Shown here in pieces: positions 33,321 to 40,756 of a DNA stretch of 64,000 nucleotides. The number at the start of each line of letters is the position of its first letter. Position 1 is the stretch's first letter. Below the pieces are notes generated by a model that was not told where the DNA came from, searched no databases, and saw only the letters and a list, made by a program, of their open reading frames with translations. The DNA comes from Oscillospiraceae bacterium (GTDB lineage: Bacteria; Bacillota_A; Clostridia; Oscillospirales; WRJC01): NCBI GenBank assembly GCA_009782405.1, contig WRJC01000013.1, forward strand, positions 1 to 64,000, written 5' to 3'. A program made the position numbers and the translations under genes.

Positions 33321-35101
33321 GAAAAACAATTGTTTTGTCGCTGGTTGCAGCGCTCCTTTTTTCGCCGCCCGCATCGGTTTTCGCATCGGATGAAAACGGC
33401 TCAACCGTAAAATGGCATGACGTCGCGACTGCGTTCTACAGCGACGACGAACCGGAAAATTACGGGGGTTTTGACAACGGCAGCCAGACAATCCGCATAG
33501 GAAAAACAAATAGCGGCGGCGATAATTTCGCATTTGTGCGTTCGCCTCTCGGCGGCGATTTTTTTGCCGGCGAAATCATCGGCGCGAAGCTGTTTCTCAA
33601 AACCGTGCGGGGCAAATCGCCCGGAAAACTCCGCATGGGAATGGTGAGCGGGTATTGGAGCCGGACCGCCGCGACAAACTGCGAAAAGGCGAAATCCCTT
33701 GTGGATTTCGCAAATTTGGCGGTCACGGAGGTGCGGCATGAAGCCGGCGGCTGGGTCAGCGTGGACATAACCGAAATGTTGAAAACTTGGCTGCGGGGCG
33801 ACGCGCGAAACGCCGGGCTTGCGCTCTTCGGAATGGACGGCGAAGAACACGGGACGTTTGTTTCCGGCGAAACATTGCAAAAAACGGAAGCGCCGTACAT
33901 CGAAGTGACCGGCAAAATCGGTTCCCGCCCGTCAGGATATGGGAAATTCGAGTACAGCCGGCAACCGACGGAAGGCTCGATATATCCCGGAGGGGGAAAT
34001 TGCCTCGCTTACGCGCTGCGGGACAACATCCCAGTCGCAGGCGAAAACTTGGGCATCAGAAATGAAGAAGTGAACCGTATTTATCAAAAATCCGGCGAGG
34101 ACGGAGTTGCCGAATACATATCGGCACTGTTCGAAGAATATGTGGAAAAATACCGGGGGGAATTATGCATTTCAAATTTTCGGAGAATTGACGATTTCAA
34201 TTCGGCGATCGACCCCGCCCTTGAATATCGGGTCGCCTTGCGCGTGGGCTGCGACCCCGACCACCCGATGTCGCTTGGCTCCCGCAATTATGATTTTCAC
34301 TTTTGGGCGCAAATCGGCGACGGGAGATGGGCGCAAAAATTTTCGGGCGCGCAATCGCAAATTGTCCCGCACTCGGCTTCTCTTTCGCCCGGAGAATATG
34401 CGTGGGACATAGGTGACCAATGGCTCACCCAAAACTCATATGGCTTCTACAGCAGCAAAGTGGTCTATTACGCCGTCGCAAAAAATACAAATGAATTCAC
34501 CGAACATAGAAAAAGCCCGTTTGAAGATACGGACATATACATATGGCTGCACGGCGGCGTGGATTATGCATTTTCCAACGGTTTGATGTCGGCTGTGAGC
34601 ACAAAACCCATGCTTTTCGGCCCCGATTTGCCTTTGACGCGGGGCATGGCGGCAGAGGCGCTGTATAAATACCACATGAAAAACGGGAGCTTTGGCGATG
34701 ACGCGGGCCTATCGGCAGAAAGCGGATTGTTTTCCGACGTTCCGGAAGGAACGGAATATTATCTGCCGGCGAAATGGGCGGCGGAAAACGGCATAGCCGC
34801 AGGTTACGGAAATGGCGCCTTCGGGCCGGGCGACACAATAACCCGGGAGCAGCTGGCAGCCATGTTTTTAAATTACGAGCGGTTTTCCGGCAATATTCCG
34901 CCTGACGGACATTATTTGGCTGCGGAATTTGAATTTTCCGATGCGGGAAAAATAAGCGGCTGGGCGAGGGAAGCGGCGAAAAAATTGGTCAGGCAGGGGA
35001 TTTTGCGCGCGGACGGCGATTTATTCGAACCGAAAAAGGCGATGACGCGAGTAGAATTTGCCGAAATGCTGTGGCTTTTCAATTACTTTTTGCAATTATG
35101 A
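33317..35101 (+). CDS. Secreted SLH-domain protein with Cys/His enzyme-like core
   Basis: 594 residues. Signal peptide (about 1-23, cleavage after V-F-A). Residues 35-205 resemble a DNRLRE/CBM96-like beta-sandwich (I-G-A-K-L-F-L-K-T-V, D-I-T-E-M-L-K-T-W-L, A-G-L-A-L-F-G-M). Residues 215-400 contain G-G-G-N-C-L-A-Y-A-L (Cys229) and N-Y-D-F-H-F-W-A-Q-I-G-D-G-R-W-A-Q-K (His328), an arrangement like papain- or NlpC-type cysteine hydrolases; family not identified. The C-terminal 180 residues hold three S-layer-homology repeats (A-F-S-N-G-L-M…L-T-R-G-M-A-A-E-A-L; W-A-A-E-N-G-I-A-A-G-Y-G-N-G-A-F; the last ending V-E-F-A-E-M-L). Surface-anchored. Coupled to the dehydrogenase gene by a 4-base overlap, an odd pairing for a cytosolic enzyme. 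Confidence 0.83.
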   Translation: MRKTIVLSLVAALLFSPPASVFASDENGSTVKWHDVATAFYSDDEPENYGGFDNGSQTIRIGKTNSGGDNFAFVRSPLGGDFFAGEIIGAKLFLKTVRGKSPGKLRMGMVSGYWSRTAATNCEKAKSLVDFANLAVTEVRHEAGGWVSVDITEMLKTWLRGDARNAGLALFGMDGEEHGTFVSGETLQKTEAPYIEVTGKIGSRPSGYGKFEYSRQPTEGSIYPGGGNCLAYALRDNIPVAGENLGIRNEEVNRIYQKSGEDGVAEYISALFEEYVEKYRGELCISNFRRIDDFNSAIDPALEYRVALRVGCDPDHPMSLGSRNYDFHFWAQIGDGRWAQKFSGAQSQIVPHSASLSPGEYAWDIGDQWLTQNSYGFYSSKVVYYAVAKNTNEFTEHRKSPFEDTDIYIWLHGGVDYAFSNGLMSAVSTKPMLFGPDLPLTRGMAAEALYKYHMKNGSFGDDAGLSAESGLFSDVPEGTEYYLPAKWAAENGIAAGYGNGAFGPGDTITREQLAAMFLNYERFSGNIPPDGHYLAAEFEFSDAGKISGWAREAAKKLVRQGILRADGDLFEPKKAMTRVEFAEMLWLFNYFLQL

Positions 35102-35164
35102 CTTGATTCTGTCGCCCGATATTGCAAATATTGCGGCATTAAAACAAATATTTTAAATTTTCGC

Positions 35165-35194
35165 TTGCAATTTTGCGCCGCTTTGTGGTACAAT
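35165..35194 (+). promoter_or_regulatory. Promoter of the GH172 gene
   Basis: TTGCAA (35165-35170), 18 bases, TACAAT (35189-35194) with TGG extended -10. Confidence 0.65.
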
Positions 35195-35237
35195 GTTGTA
35201 AGATAGAATATTATTTAACTAAAGAGAGGTAATTTTC

Positions 35238-36275
35238 ATGTTTTCAAACCTTGAATCCATCGGCCTTTTGTCAAATGCCAAAACGCGCTCCATTTCGGCG
35301 GAAAATCCGAACGGCGCGAAAAGCGGCGGGGCAAAGGTTTCCCCGGATGCAAACAATGCGGGAAGCGCGCTCGGCAAAGGCTGGAAAATCCGCCCCTGCA
35401 TAACCCTCCCCAAAAAATCCGTAGTCACCCTCGCGGAAATCGAGGGGCCCGGTTCTGTGACTCACATATGGATAACCGTCGGGGAAATTGCCTACCGCAA
35501 CTGCGTTATCCGGATGTACTGGGACGGGGAAGACGACCCTTCCGTAGAAGTCCCCGTGGGGGATTTTTTTTGCTGCGGCCACGCGCTGCGGGCAAAGATA
35601 AATTCCCTGCCCATTTCCGTGAACCCTTCGGGCGGTTTCAACAGCTATTTTCCCATGTCGTTTAGAAAATCCTGCAAAATAACGGTCGAAAACTGCCATA
35701 CTGAGGACATAGGCGGCTTTTTCTACCAGTTTGACTATATGCTGTGCGACATACCCGAAAACATGGCGTATTTTCACGCCCAGTGGCGCCGCTCCATGAC
35801 TTCGCGCGAATATCCGGAACATATAATCTTGGACAAAGTGCAGGGCCAAGGCCAATACGCCGGGGTCTATTTGGCTTGGGAGCAGCTATCCAACGGCTGG
35901 TGGGGAGAAGGCGAACTCAAATGCTACATTGACGGCGACAGCGAAGACCCCACATACTGCGGAACCGGCACCGAGGACTATTTCGGCGGAGCCTGGGGTT
36001 TCGGGGACACGTTCACCACCCCGTTTTTAGGTTATCCGCTTTGGAGAAGGGAAGCGGGCGAAATACCGAAACACGGTCTGTACAGGTTTCACATAATGGA
36101 TCCGGTAAGGTTTGAAAAAGACATAAAAATCACGATACAGGCACTCGGCTGGTATCCCAACGGAAAATTCGAGCCGCTGACGGACGATATCGCCTCGACG
36201 GCGTATTGGTACCAAACCCACCCGCATGCGAAATTCCCCGAATTTCCGCCGGTAGAGGCGAGATTTGCAAGATAG
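35238..36275 (+). CDS. DUF2961 / GH172 glycosidase
   Basis: 345-residue cytoplasmic DUF2961 protein, the family now classed as GH172 (difructose-anhydride/alpha-D-fructofuranosidases and D-arabinofuranosidases). Diagnostic segments: G-P-G-S-V-T-H-I-W-I-T-V, W-D-G-E-D-D-P-S-V-E-V-P-V-G-D-F-F, N-S-Y-F-P-M-S-F-R-K-S, Y-I-D-G-D-S-E-D-P-T-Y-C-G-T-G-T-E-D-Y-F-G-G-A-W-G-F and L-Y-R-F-H-I-M-D-P. Acidic catalytic residues of the family lie in the G-T-E-D-Y segment and an upstream Glu. GAGAGG is 8 bases before ATG. No signal peptide, so it works on imported sugar. It is followed by glyA 12 bases later. Confidence 0.88.
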   Translation: MFSNLESIGLLSNAKTRSISAENPNGAKSGGAKVSPDANNAGSALGKGWKIRPCITLPKKSVVTLAEIEGPGSVTHIWITVGEIAYRNCVIRMYWDGEDDPSVEVPVGDFFCCGHALRAKINSLPISVNPSGGFNSYFPMSFRKSCKITVENCHTEDIGGFFYQFDYMLCDIPENMAYFHAQWRRSMTSREYPEHIILDKVQGQGQYAGVYLAWEQLSNGWWGEGELKCYIDGDSEDPTYCGTGTEDYFGGAWGFGDTFTTPFLGYPLWRREAGEIPKHGLYRFHIMDPVRFEKDIKITIQALGWYPNGKFEPLTDDIASTAYWYQTHPHAKFPEFPPVEARFAR

Positions 36276-36287
36276 GAGGATTGGGAT

Positions 36288-37541
36288 ATGAATTATGTTG
36301 AAAACAACCTCGACTTCATCGCTTCGTTCGACCCGGAACTCGCAGGGCTGGTAGGCAAGGAAGTCAAGCGTCAGCAGCGCAATATAGAGCTCATCGCCTC
36401 TGAAAATTTCGTATCCCCTGCGGTACTCGCCGCAGCGGCCACCGTTTTGACCAACAAATATGCCGAGGGAATCCCCGGCAGGCGGTATTATGGAGGATGC
36501 GAGTGCGTGGACGAAGTGGAAAATTTGGCGATTGACCGGGCAAATAGGCTGTTTGGCTCAAACTTCGCCAATGTCCAGCCCCACAGCGGGGCGCAGGCCA
36601 ACACCGCCGCATATGTGGCGCTTTTAAATCCGGGAGATACGGTGCTGGGAATGAATTTGGCGCAGGGCGGGCACCTTACCCACGGAAGCCCCGTGAACAT
36701 ATCGGGGATGTACTATAATTTCGTGGCGTACGGGGTCGATGACGAAACGCACAAAATAGACTACGAAAAACTCGAAGCCTTGGCCCAAGAGCACAAGCCG
36801 AAGCTGATAATAGCGGGGGCTTCAGCCTACGCGCGCGCGATCGATTTCGAGCGTTTTGGGCAGATCGCAAAAAAATGCGGAGCTTTCCTGATGGTCGATA
36901 TGGCGCATATCGCAGGGCTTGTCGCGGCGGGCTTGCACCAAAACCCCGTGCCCTATTCCGATATTGTCACCACCACCACGCACAAAACCTTGAGAGGGCC
37001 CAGGGGCGGGCTGATACTTTCAAACGATCCGGAAATCGCCAAAAAGATAAACAAAGCGGTATGTCCCGGGGTGCAGGGCGGGCCGCTGATGCACATAATC
37101 GCGGCAAAAGCCGTGGGGCTGGGCGAAGCCCTAAAACCAGAGTTCAAAGTTTATCAGGGCAAAATAATTGAAAACGCGAAAGTTTTGGCCGAAAGCCTGA
37201 TAAAAGAGGGATTTGATTTGGTTTCCGGGGGAACGGACAACCACTTGATGCTCGTAGATTTGAGAAACTTCAACATCACCGGCAAAGAAATGACCACGCG
37301 TCTGGATGAAGTTTACATAACCGTGAATTTCAACATGATACCCAACGACCCGCAAAAACCCCTTGTCACAAGCGGCATACGGGTCGGAACCCCCGCCGCC
37401 ACCTCGAGAGGCTTTGCAGCCGGGGATATGCCGGAAATTGCAAAGCTGTTCCGCCTGGCCGCGTCCGACTTCGAAGCGAAAGCGGACTATATCAGGGGCG
37501 AAGTGAAAAAACTCTGCGAAAAATATCCGCTGTATGAATAA
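36288..37541 (+). CDS. glyA: Serine hydroxymethyltransferase
   Basis: 417-residue PLP enzyme converting serine and tetrahydrofolate to glycine and methylene-THF. Complete, with [46 protein letters not shown] and the PLP-Lys site [14 protein letters not shown] (Lys about 231). AGGAGG lies 10 bases before ATG 36288. First of a tight housekeeping string (glyA-nth-thiI-cinA); it overlaps nth by 8 bases. Confidence 0.97.
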   Translation: MNYVENNLDFIASFDPELAGLVGKEVKRQQRNIELIASENFVSPAVLAAAATVLTNKYAEGIPGRRYYGGCECVDEVENLAIDRANRLFGSNFANVQPHSGAQANTAAYVALLNPGDTVLGMNLAQGGHLTHGSPVNISGMYYNFVAYGVDDETHKIDYEKLEALAQEHKPKLIIAGASAYARAIDFERFGQIAKKCGAFLMVDMAHIAGLVAAGLHQNPVPYSDIVTTTTHKTLRGPRGGLILSNDPEIAKKINKAVCPGVQGGPLMHIIAAKAVGLGEALKPEFKVYQGKIIENAKVLAESLIKEGFDLVSGGTDNHLMLVDLRNFNITGKEMTTRLDEVYITVNFNMIPNDPQKPLVTSGIRVGTPAATSRGFAAGDMPEIAKLFRLAASDFEAKADYIRGEVKKLCEKYPLYE

Positions 37542-38163
37542 TGCAAAGCAAAAGACCAATGCGATAATTGGACGCCTCAAAGAAAAATATCCCAACAGCG
37601 CGTGCGCCCTCGAATTCGGAACGGATGCATTCAGACTCTTGGTTATGGCCCGGCTTTCGGCGCAGTGCACCGACGCGAGGGTAAACATAGTCGCCAAGGA
37701 TTTGTTTTCGCGTTTTCCGTCGATTGAGGATTTTGCGGGAGCCGAGCCTGAAGAACTTGAAAAAGCGATATTTTCATGCGGGTTGTACAAAACAAAGGCT
37801 CGCAACATAATAGATATGTGCAAAATGCTGTTGGCGGACTTCGATTCAAAAGTGCCCGGAGAAATGGAGGATTTGCTGAAACTTCCGGGGATCGGGCGCA
37901 AAATCGCGAATCTGGTTTTGGGCGATATATTCGGCAAGCCGGCGATAGTCGCGGACACGCATTGCATCAGGATCGCAAACCGGCTCGGGCTTTGCGACAG
38001 CTTGAACCCCGACAAAGTGGAAATTCAACTCGCGAAAATTGTCCCACCGGAAGAATCGGGCGATTTTTGCCACAGATTGGTTTTTTTCGGGAGGGAATGC
38101 TGCAAGGCCCGCAATCCGGATTGCGAAAATTGTTTTTTGAAGGATTTGTGCGATTATGCATGA
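37534..38163 (+). CDS. nth: Endonuclease III
   Basis: 209-residue base-excision DNA glycosylase/AP lyase for oxidised pyrimidines. Helix-hairpin-helix [13 protein letters not shown] with catalytic Lys, catalytic Asp in I-V-A-D-T-H, and the 4Fe-4S ligands C-x6-C-x2-C-x5-C at the C-terminus. N-terminal [15 protein letters not shown] replaces the usual L-S-A-Q-T/A-T-D. Overlaps glyA by 8 and thiI by 8 bases, implying coupled translation. Confidence 0.94.
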   Translation: MNNAKQKTNAIIGRLKEKYPNSACALEFGTDAFRLLVMARLSAQCTDARVNIVAKDLFSRFPSIEDFAGAEPEELEKAIFSCGLYKTKARNIIDMCKMLLADFDSKVPGEMEDLLKLPGIGRKIANLVLGDIFGKPAIVADTHCIRIANRLGLCDSLNPDKVEIQLAKIVPPEESGDFCHRLVFFGRECCKARNPDCENCFLKDLCDYA

Positions 38164-39349
38164 AACGAAAGTTTTGCTATTGAAATACGGAGAAATAGCG
38201 CTGAAAGGCTTGAACCGCCACAGCTTTGAAAAGCAGCTCGAAAAAAACATAATAGCCGCGATAAAAGGCTACAAAGCGGCAAACGGCGAAGAGCGGTATT
38301 TTTCCATAGAGCGCGAACAGTCCACAATGACCATAGAATGCCGCGACGAACATTTCGACATGGAAAAAATAGTCCCGGCGCTCTCGAAAGTTTTTGGGAT
38401 AGCGGCGATAAACCTCGCGCTCAAAACGCAAAAAGATATAAACGAAATAAAGGAAGCCGCAAAAAAACATATATCCCCGATGCTGAAAGGCAAAGGCAGC
38501 TTCGGGGTCTTCGCGAAGCGCTCAGACAAATCATTTCCCTTGAAGAGCCCCGAGATATCCGCGATTGTCGGGAATGCCCTGTTTTCCGAAAGCGGCGGCA
38601 TAAATGTGGATCTGAAAAATCCGGAAGTGTGGGTAGGGGTGGAAATCAGGAGCAACGGCGCTTTCATCCACGCCTCGAACGCGAAATATCGCGGCGCGGG
38701 CGGAATGCCGGCAGGTTCGAGCGGAAGCGGGCTGCTTCTTTTGTCCGGGGGGATCGATTCTCCCGTGGCGGGATATATGATGGCAAGGCGCGGCATGAGA
38801 ATCACCGCGCTGCATTTTACCTCCGAACCTTACACTTCCGCAAGGGCCAAGGAAAAAGCGATCAGGCTGTCCGAAATTTTGGCGGAATACTGCGGCCCCG
38901 TAAAATTTTGCTCGGCGAATCTGTCTGAAATGCAGGAGAACATAAAAAAATGCTGCGATGCGGATTACGCCACTATTTTGCTCCGGCGTTTCATGGTGAA
39001 AATAGCGGAAAGCGCGGCGAAATCCGAAGCTTGCGACTGCCTTGTCACAGGGGAAGCTTTGGGGCAGGTGGCTTCGCAGACAATCGAAGCGATAAAGGCG
39101 ATATACGACGGGGTGCGTATTCCGGTGCTGCGCCCCTGCATAGGGCTCGACAAAGCCCAGATAATAGAAATCGCCGAAAAAATCGGCACATACGAAACCT
39201 CCGTCGAACCCTATGAAGACTGCTGCTCCATTTTCGCCCCGCGCCACCCCGTGACCAAGCCCAAACTCGAAAAGGTGCAAAAAGAAGAAGCCAGGATTGC
39301 CGACGCAGAGGGACTGTTCGAGCGCGCGCTGGCGCAGGCGCAAAAATAA
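38156..39349 (+). CDS. thiI: tRNA 4-thiouridine sulfurtransferase ThiI
   Basis: 397 residues: N-terminal ferredoxin-like region (K-Y-G-E-I-A-L-K-G-L-N-R), THUMP (about 60-165), then PP-loop S-G-G-I-D-S-P-V-A-G-Y-M-M-A-R-R-G (about 198-214) that adenylates U8 of tRNA. Further family motifs: L-V-T-G-E-A-L-G-Q-V-A-S-Q-T and L-R-P-C-I-G-L-D-K. There is no rhodanese domain, as is usual in Bacillota, so sulfur would come directly from a cysteine desulfurase, which is not in the window. Overlaps nth. Confidence 0.94.
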   Translation: MHETKVLLLKYGEIALKGLNRHSFEKQLEKNIIAAIKGYKAANGEERYFSIEREQSTMTIECRDEHFDMEKIVPALSKVFGIAAINLALKTQKDINEIKEAAKKHISPMLKGKGSFGVFAKRSDKSFPLKSPEISAIVGNALFSESGGINVDLKNPEVWVGVEIRSNGAFIHASNAKYRGAGGMPAGSSGSGLLLLSGGIDSPVAGYMMARRGMRITALHFTSEPYTSARAKEKAIRLSEILAEYCGPVKFCSANLSEMQENIKKCCDADYATILLRRFMVKIAESAAKSEACDCLVTGEALGQVASQTIEAIKAIYDGVRIPVLRPCIGLDKAQIIEIAEKIGTYETSVEPYEDCCSIFAPRHPVTKPKLEKVQKEEARIADAEGLFERALAQAQK

Positions 39350-39378
39350 CGGAAAACAAAAAAAAGGGGAAAATATAT

Positions 39379-40641
39379 ATGGTCGCTGAAATTTTGTGCG
39401 TGGGAACCGAACTGCTGCTTGGCAGCATTGTAAACACGAATGCGGCTTTTCTCGGCCGCGAACTCGCTTCAATTGGAATATTCGCCTATCATCAGTCGGT
39501 GGTCGGCGACAACGCGGGCCGGTTGAAAGAATGCCTCGCAGTTTCCCTTTCGCGTTCGGACATAGTGATAATCACGGGGGGGCTGGGGCCGACATACGAC
39601 GACTTGACGAAGGAAACCGTAGCCGATTATTTCGGGCTGAAAATGGAGATGCACGAACCTTCATTGGAAAGGCTCAAAAAGTTTTTCGCGCAGTTTGGCC
39701 GCGAAATGACTCCAAACAATTCCAAGCAGGCGATGATGCCAAAAGGCTGCAGGGTATTCCAAAACAACTACGGCACAGCTCCCGGGCTCGCAGTCGAGGA
39801 TAAAAACAAAACCGTGGTGATGCTTCCGGGGCCGCCGAGGGAAATGGAACCCATGTACCGCGAAGAAGTAAAGCCTTTTTTCGCAAAAAAACAAAACGGC
39901 AATATTTTGGTTTCAAAAACGCTGCATATCTTCGGCATGGGCGAATCGCAAGTGGAACACAAACTTGCCGAAATGATGCGAAGCTCGACGAACCCCACAA
40001 TAGCGCCCTACGCAAAAGAGGGCGAAGTGGAACTTCGCATAACCGCTTCCGGCCAAGATGAAAGGGAATGCTTGGGGCAAATAGGCCCCGCAATCGAAAA
40101 AATAAAAGGCGAAATCGGCGCTTTCATCTACGGCATAGATGCAAAATCGCTGCAAAATGCTGTGGTGGGAAAATTGCGCGAAAAAAATCTCACTCTCGCA
40201 ACTGCGGAATCTTGCACAGGCGGCCTTGTCGCGAAGAGAATCACGGAAATCGCAGGCTGTTCGGAGGTTTACCTCGGAGGGATCGTCTCCTATGCCAACA
40301 GCGTGAAGATAGATCAATTGGGCGTGAGCGAAGAAACCATCGCCCAATACGGCGCAGTCAGCGAACAAACTGCGCTCGAGATGTGCAGGTGCGCGGCAAA
40401 AAATTTGCGTGCCGACATCGGGGTATCCACCACCGGGATAGCGGGCCCCGGCGGAGGCACGGGGGAAAAGCCGGTGGGTCTTGTCTATGTGGGCGTGTAT
40501 TTCAAAAACAAAGAAACCGGCGAAACCACGCACCGCGCGGTCAAGTTGAATTTGGCGAGGCATATGTACAAAGACGAGCGCGAAATGATACGCTATATGG
40601 CTTCTTCGAACGCGCTTTTCGAGGTATTGAAATTGCTTTGA
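39379..40641 (+). CDS. cinA: CinA-family protein (nicotinamide-nucleotide amidohydrolase)
   Basis: 420 residues: N-terminal MoaB/MogA-like domain (V-G-T-E-L-L-L-G, I-I-T-G-G-L-G-P-T-Y-D-D-L-T-K-E, L-P-G-P-P-R-E-M-E-P-M) and C-terminal PncC domain with T-A-E-S-C-T-G-G-L-V-A-K, Y-A-N-S-V-K and G-I-A-G-P-G-G-G-T-G-E-K-P-V-G-L-V-Y. PncC deamidates nicotinamide mononucleotide to recycle NAD; CinA is also co-induced with competence in some Bacillota. An AAAAGGGG site is 8-12 bases before ATG 39379. Last gene of the glyA string, followed by a terminator-like hairpin. Confidence 0.94.
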   Translation: MVAEILCVGTELLLGSIVNTNAAFLGRELASIGIFAYHQSVVGDNAGRLKECLAVSLSRSDIVIITGGLGPTYDDLTKETVADYFGLKMEMHEPSLERLKKFFAQFGREMTPNNSKQAMMPKGCRVFQNNYGTAPGLAVEDKNKTVVMLPGPPREMEPMYREEVKPFFAKKQNGNILVSKTLHIFGMGESQVEHKLAEMMRSSTNPTIAPYAKEGEVELRITASGQDERECLGQIGPAIEKIKGEIGAFIYGIDAKSLQNAVVGKLREKNLTLATAESCTGGLVAKRITEIAGCSEVYLGGIVSYANSVKIDQLGVSEETIAQYGAVSEQTALEMCRCAAKNLRADIGVSTTGIAGPGGGTGEKPVGLVYVGVYFKNKETGETTHRAVKLNLARHMYKDEREMIRYMASSNALFEVLKLL

Positions 40642-40661
40642 TATTTTAAATTTTTTGTAAA

Positions 40662-40696
40662 ATTTGTGCATTATCGCGCAAATCTACAATTTTTTA
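40662..40696 (+). terminator. Terminator-like hairpin after cinA
   Basis: ATTTGTGC (40662-40669) pairs with GCGCAAAT (40676-40683), one G-U, loop of 6; a run of Ts follows at 40691-40695 after a short gap. Confidence 0.45.
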
Positions 40697-40699
40697 TGG

Positions 40700-40705
40700 T
40701 ATAAT
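40700..40705 (+). promoter_or_regulatory. Extended -10 promoter of ppdK
   Basis: TGG-TATAAT at 40697-40705. No good -35 is visible, consistent with an extended -10 promoter; start codon 52 bases downstream. Confidence 0.6.
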
Positions 40706-40756
40706 GACTTGTTAAATCAATAAATCAAATATTATTCAGGAGGAAAAAAGCGTTAT

